Shown: positions 1 through 8,849, counted from the first letter of the stretch. The stretch is 25,684 nt of DNA from an uncultured bacterium (GCA_937928585.1 CALEZK010000694.1:1-25684); one strand, 5' to 3'. Made by a program: numbers and translations. Notes: generated by a model from the letters alone, not told the origin.

Positions 1-185
1 CCCCTGTTCTCGGTCGAATAGAGCTTGAAGATGATTCCCATCTGTTTCAGATTATTCTGGCACGACGAGCGCCGAGCGGATTCGCGGGCCCGTGCCAACG
101 CGGGCAACAGAATTGCAGCTAGAATTCCGATGATTGCAATTACAACCAGCAGTTCGATCAATGTGAAGCCACGTGTACGTCTCAT
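1..185 (-). CDS. DUF1559-type prepilin, N-terminal part (cut by window start)
   Basis: Translating the minus strand from ATG at 185 gives a type IV prepilin/type II pseudopilin leader: a short basic start (MRRTRG), then the cleavage and methylation motif GFTLIELLVVIAIIGILAA, with cleavage expected after the Gly and methylation on the Phe. The hydrophobic helix runs into ARARESARR and CQNNLKQMG, the signature of the DUF1559 family (often ending in an H-X9-DG tail) that is expanded in Planctomycetota, Lentisphaerota and relatives. Such proteins are usually membrane-anchored, with the globular part outside. Only 61 codons are visible and the reading frame is open at the window edge. A GGGGA ribosome-binding site lies 9 bases before the ATG. 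The frame on the opposite strand over this stretch is a shadow. The family is clear; the specific role is unknown. Confidence 0.9.
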   Translation of the reverse strand, partial: MRRTRGFTLIELLVVIAIIGILAAILLPALARARESARRSSCQNNLKQMGIIFKLYSTENR

Positions 186-208
186 AAAAACAATCCCCAT
201 TATTTTAT

Positions 209-227
209 TCGCTTCTTGATGAAGCGA
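209..227. repeat. Perfect 7-bp inverted repeat in the prepilin leader
   Basis: TCGCTTC at 209-215 and GAAGCGA at 221-227 pair perfectly around a 5-base loop, about 25 bases ahead of the prepilin ATG (minus strand). An AT-rich stretch (TAAAAT on the minus strand, 202-207) that could be a -10 box sits between it and the gene. It could be an operator or a leader hairpin; neither can be told from sequence alone. Confidence 0.4.
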
Positions 228-423
228 CCCCACTTCTGCGTAGGCGAACAATAGGGAGCGAAAGTTAGAGTGAAACTACGAATGTGCGAGGATTTTGCGA
301 GCATCAACGCTTGACAAATACGCGGCATCTACGAAAAAAGTCTTGGCAAGGCGGAGTATACTGTGGCAGAATTGCCAAATAGCCCGATTCGTCGGCTCGG
401 CAGTCGGGATGCTTCGGCTACCT

Positions 424-450
424 GTGCATCGATGCAATGCGTCGATGCAC
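424..450. promoter_or_regulatory. Perfect 9-bp palindrome (9-base spacer) ahead of the hybrid kinase
   Basis: GTGCATCGA at 424-432 is the exact reverse complement of TCGATGCAC at 442-450, with nine bases between. It ends 6 bases before a strong Shine-Dalgarno run (GGGAGGGGG, 457-465) and 19 bases before the chosen GTG start at 470. As DNA it could be a dimeric regulator site; as RNA, a hairpin next to the ribosome-binding site. An in-frame ATG at 437 lies in the loop, which argues against that ATG being the start. Confidence 0.5.
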
Positions 451-469
451 CTACTCGGGAGGGGGATTG

Positions 470-3271
470 GTGAGCCTGGGCGCAACGACGATTGTTATTC
501 TGTTGTTTGGGTATTCTGGAGTAATCGGACTCTGGACGTATACCTTTGCGGTCAGTTTTGGCCGCCTGCGTGCACTTCGAAAAGACTTTCCTATTGTCGC
601 CCGTCTTTACTCCGTGATCATGGCGGGGTCGGTATTCGCGATTGCGATTGCGCTGAACGACGTGTTTCGGGTGCTTATCCTCGGCGGAATTGTCGGGGAT
701 CCTTTTGGGCAATCTTTCGTTGCCGTTTCCGCAATCCTGCTTTCGCTGATCGTTAGCGCGACGGCGTTGGCTATCACGCTGGTTGTGGGGGTTCGCGGGC
801 TTCTTCCACAACTTGCGCAGATGCAGGCGAAACAACGGGAGGAATTCGGCAACCTACAGGAACTGGTGGAAGCGCGTACGCAGGAGCTGCGCGAAACTGT
901 TGCCAATCTTGAGCGCGATGCCGCAAGCCGTTCGGAAGTTGAAGAGCTTTTGCGCGCCGAGCACGCGATGTTGGAAGCGATCATGGAGACGAGCGTGGGG
1001 GCGGTGTGCGTCGTCAGCGTGGATGGTCACATCATATTTGCGAACGATACGGCGCGCACGGTGCTTGGGATTGAGCAGAGCGAAATAACCAGTCGAAAGT
1101 ATAACTCGCCTGAGTGGAAACAGACCGACAAAGACGGAAATCCCCTTGCGGAAGCGAATATGCCGTTCAATCGAGTGCTGCGCGCGGGGGCGCCGGTGCA
1201 CGACATGGAAACTGTGATTGAGGGGCCGGATGGCAAAAAGCGGATGTTGCGCGTGAACGGCGCGCCGCTGCGGAATGCGGATGGCGGGATTACGTCGGTT
1301 GTCATGTTGGTGTCGGACGTCACGCAACAGGTGAAAGACGAGGGACTACTCCAGAATAGCGAGCGGCGCTTCCGCGTCATGGTCGAGAATCTGCCCAGCG
1401 GGGCGATTTATGTGGAAGGCGATCAGTTGTTCATGAATCGGGCTGCGGAGGAGATAACGGGATATTCCCGCAACGAATTGAACACGGTGAACCAGTGGTT
1501 CTGGGCCCTTTACGGGCAAGAAGCCTCGAAGGCGCGCGCGGCGTATGAGGCCAATATGGACGCCGGTTTTCCGGTGCCGGCCATTCACACGATTCGACGC
1601 AAGGACGGTTCACAGCGCACGGTGCAATTTGATTGTCATCGTTCAAAGAACAGCGTGGTATGGATTGCGCACGACATAACCGATCAGTATCGAATGGAAG
1701 AAGAGTTGCGGGCGAGCGAAGCGAAGTACCGGCTGCTGGCGGAAACGGCGCGCGACATGATCTGTGTGCATGACTTGAACGGGCGGCTCACGTACCACAA
1801 TGAAGCGCTGCGGAATTTTTCTGAACTGCTGACGGGACGCAGCGAGGATTTGTACACCTGCGGATTCCTTACGCCGGCGTCACGCGAGCGGGTGATGGGG
1901 CGGTGGGAACAGCGTCTTGCGGGCGATCGGAGCCGTTGGCTGTACGAGCTTGACGCACAGAAACAGGATGGCACGATTGTTCCGCTGGAAGTGTCGGCGG
2001 CGCCGATCGAGCAGAACGGCAAGATCATCGGCAGTTTGAGCATCATGCGGGACGTGTCCCAGCGCAAGGCGGCGGAAGCGGAGCGGCGCAGACTTGAGGA
2101 GCAACTGCATCAGACGCAGAAGCTGGAGAGCCTGGCGGTTTTCGCTTCGGGGATTGCGCATGACTTTAACAATCTGTTGATGGGCGTTTTGGGCAACACG
2201 GATTTGGTGCGCAACGATCTTGCGGACAATGCCGAATCGCGGAACTGCCTGGACGATATTTCCCAAAGCGCGAAGCGGGCTGCGGAATTGTGCAGGATGC
2301 TGCTGGCGCTGGCCGGCGAGGGAGAGTTGAGGCCCGAGCCGGTAGATGTGAATGAGGCGTTGCAGGATTCAATACGATTCATTCGAGCCGGGCTTGCGCG
2401 CGGCGTACAACTTCACATCGATACCGACGATTCCCTGCCATTGGTACAGGGTGATTCCGCGCAACTCCACCAGATGCTTTTAATGATGATCGCGCATGCC
2501 ACGAGCGCCCTGGATGAGTCGGGTGGAAACGTGATTGTGAGAACCGGGGTTGTTTCCCGCGATGAGCGCCAGGCATTGCCCGCAGGGGACGCCTTGGTTG
2601 ACGGCGCGTATGTCTCAATATCCGTAAGTGACGATGGCGCGGGAATGAGTCAGGAATTGCTGTCGCGCATTTTCGAACCGTTCTTCTCGATGGGCGACAA
2701 GCCGCGCGGATTGGGTTTGGCGTTGGCGCTGGGTATCGCGCGGGCACACGGCGGTACCATGACGGCGACAAGCACGCCGGGTAAGGGCACGTGTATTACG
2801 GCTTACCTTGCGTCGCAGGCGTCGGTTTCGGCGAAGCCGGTTGTCGCGGAGCGGAGCGGCGGGCTGTGGCATGGCAACGGGAAGATATTGGTGGTGGACG
2901 ACGAGGAGAATGTGCGCGCCATTACGAAGCGCATGCTGGAGCGACTTGGATTTGAAGTGTTGCTGGCTTCAGACGGACAGCAAGCTGTCGAGCTGGTTGA
3001 AAAAATGGCGCGCGATCTTTCGGCGGTGATTCTGGATCTGACGATGCCGATCATGGATGGCGATACCGCGTTTCAGGAGATTCGGCGCATGGAGCCGATG
3101 CTGCCAGTGCTGATCGCGAGTGGCTACGATGTCAAGACGGTGACAAACCGGTTCGACCGGGGGAATGTATCGAGTTTTATTCAGAAACCGTTCCAGATAC
3201 AGGATCTAGCCGAACATTTGCGCGATGCGTTGGATGTGGGTTTAGAGGGCGTGAAGCCGAAGACGTTGTAA
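470..3271 (+). CDS. Membrane-bound PAS-containing hybrid histidine kinase with receiver domain
   Basis: Hybrid two-component sensor of 933 residues. Three membrane helices come first (about 5-29, 46-72, 82-110), then a coiled coil (112-168) and three PAS/PAC domains (about 168-288, 297-405, 417-532). The DHp domain carries the phospho-acceptor in GIAHDFNN (His564), the NtrB-like form of the H-box. The ATPase domain has its G1 box (DDGAGM, 721-726), F box (FEPFF, 735-739) and G2 box (GLGLALALG, 747-755), but the N-box reads MIAHATSAL, with His676 where Mg-binding Asn is expected. The C-terminal receiver (805-921) has acidic DDEE, phospho-acceptor Asp856 (LDLTMP) and Lys906. No output domain follows, so signal probably passes to another protein or back by phosphorelay. 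I chose GTG 470 because a GGGAGGGGG site lies 4 bases upstream; in-frame ATG 437 has no such site. Ligand unknown. Confidence 0.93.
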   Translation: MSLGATTIVILLFGYSGVIGLWTYTFAVSFGRLRALRKDFPIVARLYSVIMAGSVFAIAIALNDVFRVLILGGIVGDPFGQSFVAVSAILLSLIVSATALAITLVVGVRGLLPQLAQMQAKQREEFGNLQELVEARTQELRETVANLERDAASRSEVEELLRAEHAMLEAIMETSVGAVCVVSVDGHIIFANDTARTVLGIEQSEITSRKYNSPEWKQTDKDGNPLAEANMPFNRVLRAGAPVHDMETVIEGPDGKKRMLRVNGAPLRNADGGITSVVMLVSDVTQQVKDEGLLQNSERRFRVMVENLPSGAIYVEGDQLFMNRAAEEITGYSRNELNTVNQWFWALYGQEASKARAAYEANMDAGFPVPAIHTIRRKDGSQRTVQFDCHRSKNSVVWIAHDITDQYRMEEELRASEAKYRLLAETARDMICVHDLNGRLTYHNEALRNFSELLTGRSEDLYTCGFLTPASRERVMGRWEQRLAGDRSRWLYELDAQKQDGTIVPLEVSAAPIEQNGKIIGSLSIMRDVSQRKAAEAERRRLEEQLHQTQKLESLAVFASGIAHDFNNLLMGVLGNTDLVRNDLADNAESRNCLDDISQSAKRAAELCRMLLALAGEGELRPEPVDVNEALQDSIRFIRAGLARGVQLHIDTDDSLPLVQGDSAQLHQMLLMMIAHATSALDESGGNVIVRTGVVSRDERQALPAGDALVDGAYVSISVSDDGAGMSQELLSRIFEPFFSMGDKPRGLGLALALGIARAHGGTMTATSTPGKGTCITAYLASQASVSAKPVVAERSGGLWHGNGKILVVDDEENVRAITKRMLERLGFEVLLASDGQQAVELVEKMARDLSAVILDLTMPIMDGDTAFQEIRRMEPMLPVLIASGYDVKTVTNRFDRGNVSSFIQKPFQIQDLAEHLRDALDVGLEGVKPKTL

Positions 3272-3323
3272 CCGCTTGTCTGGGGCGGTGGATGAAGTGC
3301 AAAGCGGCGCTTTTCAAGAGTGC

Positions 3324-3348
3324 GTTCCCCAAGCGGGAGCTGGGGATC
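3324..3348. terminator. Hairpin between convergent genes, possible bidirectional terminator or REP-like element
   Basis: GTTCCCCAAGC and GCTGGGGATC fold into a GC-rich stem with one mismatch, one bulged A and a GGGA loop. It lies 53 bases after the kinase stop and 33 bases beyond the end of the convergent ATPase gene. There is no T-run on either side, so intrinsic termination is uncertain. The sequence style (CCCAAGC-GGGAGC-TGGGG) resembles short dispersed palindromes; a half-match (CGCTTGGGAACGAGG) occurs at 18134-18148. Confidence 0.35.
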
Positions 3349-3380
3349 GAGGTTAATCACCGGCGCGCGTTGGCCGATTT

Positions 3381-6300
3381 CTAAAGCGAAACAATTGGAA
3401 TTTTTAATGCTTCCCCGGCGCGGGCTACGTCTTGCCTGCACGTGAATAACAGTATTTGGTGGGTTTTGCTTATTTCTTGCAAGAGCGCGAGGGCATTTGC
3501 GAGTCGCGCATCGTCGTAGTTGGCGAAGGGGTCGTCCAGGATTAGCGGCACGGTCTCGCCGCTTGCGCTGATTGATTGCACGAGCGCGAGGCGGAGGGCC
3601 AGGTAGATTTGATCGACGGTGCCTTTGCTCAGTCTGCGTTTGGGATCGTCGGCGAGTTGGGCGGTCTGGGGAATTCGGACGGAGATGGTGAGTTCGCGGC
3701 TGACCATCACTTCATTGTAGGCGCCGTTGGTGATGCGCCCGAGATACTGGCCCGCGGCCCTTGCCACGCGCGGCGCGATACGCGCGTGGCGATCGCGCGC
3801 AGCCTCTTCGATGAGCGATGCGGCGTAGGCCGTTGCCTCCTGCTCCAGTTCGAGATCCGCGACGCGCCCGGCGACTTCGGCGCGTTCCTCTTCTATTTCA
3901 TTTAATGCGCGCTGGCCGGTGGTGCGTTGTGTGATGGCGATATGCAGTTCGTGTTCTTCCGCGGCGAGATCATCGATGCAGGCCACGCATTGGCGCAGAT
4001 CAGTTTGCACGTCGTCCACTGATCTTCCCAGGTTCACCAGGCCGGCGCTTTTCGGATCGATCGCGGCATGCAACGATTCCATGGTTTCGCCGCGAAGCGT
4101 CGAATCGAGCCGCTCCTGCAGTCGCGCGCGCTCTTCCCATGCTTTTCTGTATTGCGTCGCCTGCTTGGCGACTTCATGCCATTTCTCGATGGTGTCGACA
4201 TTACCGGCAGCGAGGCGCTTTGTCAGTGCCTCTTGCTGCTTTGCGAGATCTTCCTTTTCGGCAGCGAGCCTGACGGTCAGGCTGTGTTGTCGCTCGCGCA
4301 TGTGCGCGACGCGTCCCAGTTTTTCGCGAACCTGTGAGGTGCGAACGTTGTAGGCCTGCAAGGCCGCGAGTACGTTTGTGTAGCGGGACTCTTCGCGAAA
4401 TCCGGCTTCTCGCAACTGTTTGCGGAGGGAGAGCGCGCGTTCGACTTCGTCGCGTTGGCATTGTTCCAATTCGTTGCGCGTATCGGAAAGCAGCTTTTGC
4501 AGTTGCGCGGGGCGATCGCGGCTTTCGCCGAGGCGCCGCTTGGCGTCCCGGTATTCCTGATATCTTGCGATCGCGCGGCTGGCTGCCTCGTCGATATCGT
4601 CTTCGTGATCGACGGTTTCGCCCGCAGCGAGCAAGGACTCCTGCACACGGCGAAACAAGTGGGTGACGCGTTCTACTTCTTCCTGTGCATCTCTTACGAG
4701 CGCCTGTTCATTCGCGACAAGCGACTGAAGCCCGCCGGTTTCCTGCACATAGTGTTCGTGAAGCGCCTCGACCTCGCGGAGCGACGAATAGCCGGCTTGC
4801 TGAATCAGCGCGTCGATCCGTTGTTTTCTGCTGGAATACTGGCGATCCAATTCCGAGCGTTCTTCCTGGGCACGAAGGAGTTCCTTCTCGATTTCCGCGA
4901 TTGCGTGGCGAGACCAGAACCATCGCATGAACAGGAGTAACGACGCCACGCCAAAGAGCCCGGCGGGCACGAAGACGTACGAGAGGTCCTGCTGGAGCGC
5001 GACCGCGGCGCAGATTAGCGAGAGGCCGACGAGCAATGCGGCAACCCAGAGGTGGCCGGGCATGCGCGCGGCATGATCGCGGGCATCGTCCTGAAGTTCT
5101 ACGACGTGTTGAGTGAGCTGCGTTGAGCGCTCGTCGTATACCCGGGTTTCCACATCATAGGCGCGGGATTCGGAGGCGAAGTCGCCGAATGCGCCGAACA
5201 AATTTGCGGGTCCCGCGATTGCCCTTTTCTTGCGCTCAATTTCTTCACGCAGGCGTTTCAATTTTTCGAGCGTTGTTGCGCGGGACTGGCGGGCGACGCG
5301 AAACGACGTGGCAAGTTGGGTCAACCATGCAACGGGATCGGCCCCGACGCGGCTGAAGTCCGGCAAGCCTTGGAGCTCGGTCTGCGCCTGTGCAAATCTC
5401 TCCTGTGCCTTCGCAAGTTCTGCATCGATTTCTTCAATTCGCTCCCGCAGGCGCACCATGCGGCCTTCGAGGGCGGATAACTCGCGTTCGGTGGCTTCCG
5501 GCACTTCGACGAGATTCGGAATGCCTTCGGCTTCCAGTATGCGCGCTTCTTCCGCGAGTTGACGCTCCAACTCGGCGTGTTCGGCGCTGGTCCTTTCGAG
5601 CTGTGCCCTCGCGGTGGCCGCGGCATTGGCGGCGCGCTGAACGTCGGGCGTTTGGTCCAGCGGAAACTCGCGCGCGGAACTCAACGAGAAACAGGTCTGG
5701 GTGGTTTCATCGATACGGATTTGCAGGCGCTCGGCTTCGGCGTATCGACGCGCGCGATCCGCGCTATCGATTGCTCGTAATTCTTCCTCCAATTGAATTT
5801 TTCGGTTTTTTTCCGCGGACAACCGCTGCGAAACGTCGAAACGGCGAGTCTCCAATGCGCCGATTTCGACGTAGGCCGAACGCGCGCGGAGCAGTTCGGC
5901 ATCGAGCACGTCGAGCCGCGCCCGGGCCGATGGCAGCGGCTTCTTGGAGTGCGAGACTGGTCTGCCTATTTCGGTGGAGCGGTCGGCCAATAGGCGCAGC
6001 GCGGTCTCCGCGGTCCCGGACTCGTCCGAGGAATCGGCAAGCGAGACGATCTTTTCCCGTATCTGCGCCAGGGCGTCGTCATCGCCGAGGTCATCCAGCG
6101 TCATTGGGCCAATCGTTGCGGCATGAACGAAAATTGCTTTGCCGAGGCCGAGATGTTCGTCGGCGAAGTTGGGCTCGCGATTTTTGTGGCGTGCGAACTC
6201 GGCGGTGACGTCGCGCATGTGCTTGCAGTCGAAGATCGTGACCGTGCCCTGTTTTTTGTCGAACATGCGATGAATCTCGAACTCGCGACCGTCATCCAAT

Positions 6301-6545
6301 ACGTAACGCAGACGTCCCCCGTACTGGTCCGTCGCGCCCCAGGGACGGCGTAGTTCATTGGATTCGTCAAACGTGCGCAGTTGGGCGCTGCGCCGTTGTC
6401 CGTAGAGCATGTCGGTGAGGAAATGCCGAATCGTCGACTTTCCCTGTTCATTCGGACCGATGATAATTTGCAAGCCAGGGGAAAGCGCGAGTTGACGTTT
6501 CGTGAACCGGCCATAACCATCGAGCCAGAGCGTGGTGAATCGCAC
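3381..6545 (-). CDS. YhaN-like SMC/Rad50-type ATPase with internal membrane segments
   Basis: A 1054-residue split-ATPase of the YhaN (AAA_27) type, related to SbcC/Rad50. The N-terminus has GYGRF and the Walker A GPNEQGKST (30-38). Long Glu/Arg/Gln-rich coiled coils occupy about 205-500 and 548-900. The C-terminal half-site has the signature LSKGTVDQIYLALRLAL (from 972) and a Walker B/D-loop LILDDPFANYDDAR (from about 1001). In the middle, around 498-517 and 522-541, are two hydrophobic stretches predicted to span the membrane, so the coiled-coil tip would be anchored in the inner membrane with the ATPase heads in the cytoplasm. The start is GTG at 6545, only 3 bases after the stop of the nuclease gene and preceded by GGAGAG, so the two are co-translated. 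By family, the pair processes DNA ends; the exact substrate is unknown. SbcC is an alternative name, but the N-terminal style is closer to YhaN. Confidence 0.9.
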   Translation of the reverse strand: MRFTTLWLDGYGRFTKRQLALSPGLQIIIGPNEQGKSTIRHFLTDMLYGQRRSAQLRTFDESNELRRPWGATDQYGGRLRYVLDDGREFEIHRMFDKKQGTVTIFDCKHMRDVTAEFARHKNREPNFADEHLGLGKAIFVHAATIGPMTLDDLGDDDALAQIREKIVSLADSSDESGTAETALRLLADRSTEIGRPVSHSKKPLPSARARLDVLDAELLRARSAYVEIGALETRRFDVSQRLSAEKNRKIQLEEELRAIDSADRARRYAEAERLQIRIDETTQTCFSLSSAREFPLDQTPDVQRAANAAATARAQLERTSAEHAELERQLAEEARILEAEGIPNLVEVPEATERELSALEGRMVRLRERIEEIDAELAKAQERFAQAQTELQGLPDFSRVGADPVAWLTQLATSFRVARQSRATTLEKLKRLREEIERKKRAIAGPANLFGAFGDFASESRAYDVETRVYDERSTQLTQHVVELQDDARDHAARMPGHLWVAALLVGLSLICAAVALQQDLSYVFVPAGLFGVASLLLFMRWFWSRHAIAEIEKELLRAQEERSELDRQYSSRKQRIDALIQQAGYSSLREVEALHEHYVQETGGLQSLVANEQALVRDAQEEVERVTHLFRRVQESLLAAGETVDHEDDIDEAASRAIARYQEYRDAKRRLGESRDRPAQLQKLLSDTRNELEQCQRDEVERALSLRKQLREAGFREESRYTNVLAALQAYNVRTSQVREKLGRVAHMRERQHSLTVRLAAEKEDLAKQQEALTKRLAAGNVDTIEKWHEVAKQATQYRKAWEERARLQERLDSTLRGETMESLHAAIDPKSAGLVNLGRSVDDVQTDLRQCVACIDDLAAEEHELHIAITQRTTGQRALNEIEEERAEVAGRVADLELEQEATAYAASLIEEAARDRHARIAPRVARAAGQYLGRITNGAYNEVMVSRELTISVRIPQTAQLADDPKRRLSKGTVDQIYLALRLALVQSISASGETVPLILDDPFANYDDARLANALALLQEISKTHQILLFTCRQDVARAGEALKIPIVSL

Positions 6546-6548
6546 GGG

Positions 6549-7700
6549 CTACTCTCCGAACGCGCCGCGAATCGGCAGGGTTCGACCACGGTATGCGGCG
6601 AGCCCCACTTCGCGCGAGCGCAGCAGGACGGCACGATGGCGTTCGTCGGTGGTGTCTCGCAGTTGGGCGTTCAATGCGGCAATGAAGCCGCCGAGACTTG
6701 ATTGTTCGTTTGCGAGCGCAGCGAAGTCTTCTTCGAGTTCCAATCGGTCAACCAGTTCGAGGTGATCGAATCCGGTTCGCAGCGCGTCGTAAATGGCGGC
6801 CAGGCCCGCGTGGATTTCTTGTGGAGCCGCCCCGGAGAGCACTATACGCGCGATGCGCGCGACGGAATCCGGCGCGGGAAGGGCGCGAATGGCATCCACG
6901 ATTTCCTGGGTGCTCTCGCACTTCGCGCAATCGATGGCATGCGTTTCGAATACGGCGCTGGCGGACGGGACTTCGCGCACGCGGATGTCACGACCATCGA
7001 GTTCGACCTCGGCGTAGGTGTGCAGGCCGGGCTCACCGAAATCGTGGCCTTCTGGGGATCCGCTGTACTGGACCCAGACGCCGTTTCGCACAGGAATCTT
7101 CTTGGCTCCGTGGTAATGACCGAGCGCAAGGTAACGCAGCCCATCTGGCACTGCTGCGTTTGCGTCGAAGGGCGCATGCGCGCCCTTGCCGGGCGGTAGA
7201 GAGCCCATTTCCGAGCCGTGCGCCACCGCGACGTGTTCCCGGCCATCGCTCGGTACAACGAGCTTTCCAAACGGGTTGGAAGAGATGTCCGGGCCGTCGA
7301 ATCCGAAGCCGTGTACGGTTAGCGGCAAGCGTGCGAGTTCGTGCGCAGTCCAGACAGGCGTGGTGAAGAGGAAGACATTGTTGGGCCAGCGTTTTGTGGC
7401 GTAGGGCGAATCCGGCAGATATGGGTCGTGATTTCCGGGCGCGATGAAAACGGGAACATGCGGAATGGATTCGAACGCAGCCCGAAGAAAAGCGACGGTG
7501 TCTCCGTTTACGCGGTCATGTTCAAAAAGATCCCCGGCGATCAGCAGGGCATCCGCCGGCCACTCCCCCGCCCTTTTAACAATTTTCAGAAACGCGTCGC
7601 GCACGGACTGCCGTCTACGATTTGCGAAAGCGACAGGAAATCGTGCCTGCGAATAGCATCGGTCGAGATGGATATCTGCGGTATGAACTATGCGAATCAA
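6549..7700 (-). CDS. YhaO/SbcD-like metallophosphoesterase, DNA repair exonuclease
   Basis: Mre11/SbcD-type calcineurin-like phosphoesterase of 383 residues. All metal-binding motifs are visible in order: TADIHLD (Asp9, His11), AGDLFEHD, PGNHDPY, VAHGSE and LGHYHGA, so a two-metal (usually Mn) nuclease centre is expected. The C-terminal third, after HTYAEVELDGRD, looks like the usual capping/partner-binding region. The frame extends upstream to a TTG at 7721, but a second TTG at 7700 gives the family-typical beginning MIRIVHTADIHLD with a GGGGG run 9 bases upstream, so I prefer 7700; neither is ATG. It is the first gene of a two-gene unit with the YhaN-like ATPase 3 bases downstream, matching Mre11-Rad50 and YhaO-YhaN pairing. 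Expected role: ATP-driven end processing in DNA repair. SbcD is the nearest alternative label. Confidence 0.9.
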   Translation of the reverse strand: MIRIVHTADIHLDRCYSQARFPVAFANRRRQSVRDAFLKIVKRAGEWPADALLIAGDLFEHDRVNGDTVAFLRAAFESIPHVPVFIAPGNHDPYLPDSPYATKRWPNNVFLFTTPVWTAHELARLPLTVHGFGFDGPDISSNPFGKLVVPSDGREHVAVAHGSEMGSLPPGKGAHAPFDANAAVPDGLRYLALGHYHGAKKIPVRNGVWVQYSGSPEGHDFGEPGLHTYAEVELDGRDIRVREVPSASAVFETHAIDCAKCESTQEIVDAIRALPAPDSVARIARIVLSGAAPQEIHAGLAAIYDALRTGFDHLELVDRLELEEDFAALANEQSSLGGFIAALNAQLRDTTDERHRAVLLRSREVGLAAYRGRTLPIRGAFGE

Positions 7701-7803
7701 AAACCGTGGCCCCCGAAACAAACCGGCGTTGCATTATTACGCGGAAAAGATTGCGTCATGTTAGTCGTATTTCGGCGCGAGCGCAATGCGAAGGCGGAAG
7801 CGG

Positions 7804-8742
7804 TTATCGCAATTGCGCGCGGTAGCGGGGTGGACGGCCGCGCCGTGCGTCACTATAGCCTTGCAATACGGCGTACTGCTCCATGCGCCGGCATATCCAT
7901 GCGATAGGTTTTACTTTGCCTGCGGTTGTTCCGCATACATTGCGGAAGAATGGGGCGATCATCCAGCCGGGGGCGCGCCACGGCCTTCTACCTTTACCGA
8001 GATACCGGTTTGCCAGCACATCGGAGCGGGTCTTGTCGAGCGCGCGCAGCAGGGAAAACCCTTCGGCGTATCGGCGCGCGAGTTCGAGATCAACGGGTAC
8101 GGCGTGCCATGCATAGGCTGACGCGGCATCGGAATAGAAGCCCTGGAGTCCCGCCTCTTCAAGCCGCCATGCAAACTCGACGTCTTCCAGCCCGGGCACG
8201 TCAAACGTCTCGTCAAAGCCCTGATTTTGGAGTACGGCCTCGCGCGATGCGGAAAGATTCCAGCATCGCCAATCGAGGAATCGGAGGGGCTGGTTGTGCG
8301 AAAACCGCGGGGAATCGGAAAGGGCGCGGTGGCGAACAACGCCGCGCGATAGACTTTGCGGGTGCAACTCGACTTTCCCGACGACGACGCATTCTCCGCC
8401 ATGCTGCTCCTGTGCGCGCACGTGCTGTTCTACGAGGCGCGGGCTTGCGAGCAGTTCGGCGTCAAGAAACAGAATCCATCGGCCGCGGGCCTCGCGAATG
8501 CCCAAGTTACGGGATGCCGCGACGCAGGTGGTCTGGGAAGGAATGACGCGGATGCGCGCGGGAGAACCGGCAATAGCGCGGGTAAGGAGGTCCGAGGATT
8601 CCCCGATAGCGATGGGATCGATAATGAGAATTTCGAATCGGGCAGCCGGGTAGGATTGTTGTTCCAAATGCGCCAGCGCTTTTTGTAGGATTTCGTAGTC
8701 ACGCGGCGCCAGCAGCACGACAGACACGTCCAACGCATCCAT
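7804..8742 (-). CDS. Family 2 glycosyltransferase (divergent GT-A)
   Basis: A 312-residue protein with the GT-A order of family 2: an N-terminal beta strand VSVVLLAP, a strand FEILIIDP, then AASRNLGIREARGRWILFLDAE, and GLEDVEFAWRLEEAG, matching the catalytic ED segment of GT2 enzymes. Such enzymes transfer sugars from nucleotide donors to lipid or polysaccharide acceptors at the inner face of the membrane. Two motifs are altered: the strand that usually ends in DDGS reads IIDPIAIGE, and the metal-binding DxD appears as DAE. The acceptor cannot be guessed, because no other polysaccharide genes are nearby. The frame extends to 8814, but ATG 8742 has GAGGGG 9 bases upstream and begins directly with the domain. 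It lies 103 bases upstream of the nuclease gene on the same strand, so it may or may not share a transcript. Confidence 0.82.
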   Translation of the reverse strand: MDALDVSVVLLAPRDYEILQKALAHLEQQSYPAARFEILIIDPIAIGESSDLLTRAIAGSPARIRVIPSQTTCVAASRNLGIREARGRWILFLDAELLASPRLVEQHVRAQEQHGGECVVVGKVELHPQSLSRGVVRHRALSDSPRFSHNQPLRFLDWRCWNLSASREAVLQNQGFDETFDVPGLEDVEFAWRLEEAGLQGFYSDAASAYAWHAVPVDLELARRYAEGFSLLRALDKTRSDVLANRYLGKGRRPWRAPGWMIAPFFRNVCGTTAGKVKPIAWICRRMEQYAVLQGYSDARRGRPPRYRAQLR

Positions 8743-8849
8743 TATAGGTGGCCCCTCGCCTTCGTGTTGTGCCCGCTCACAACAATGGTAGCCAGTAGGG
8801 TTTAGGTGCGTCAAGGCGGGACCGGAGCGTTAGGAGGGTGGTACGTCGC

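Noticed and set aside
311..362. Promoter for the hybrid kinase using TTGACA (311-316), TTGGCA (343-348) and TATACT (357-362)
   Set aside because: Spacings are 40 and 8 bases, neither workable; the boxes do not form a standard promoter pair.
5390..6208. 272-residue plus-strand frame
   Set aside because: It lies antisense inside the YhaN-like ATPase gene, is Arg-rich and low in information, and matches no family; a shadow of GC-rich coding sequence.
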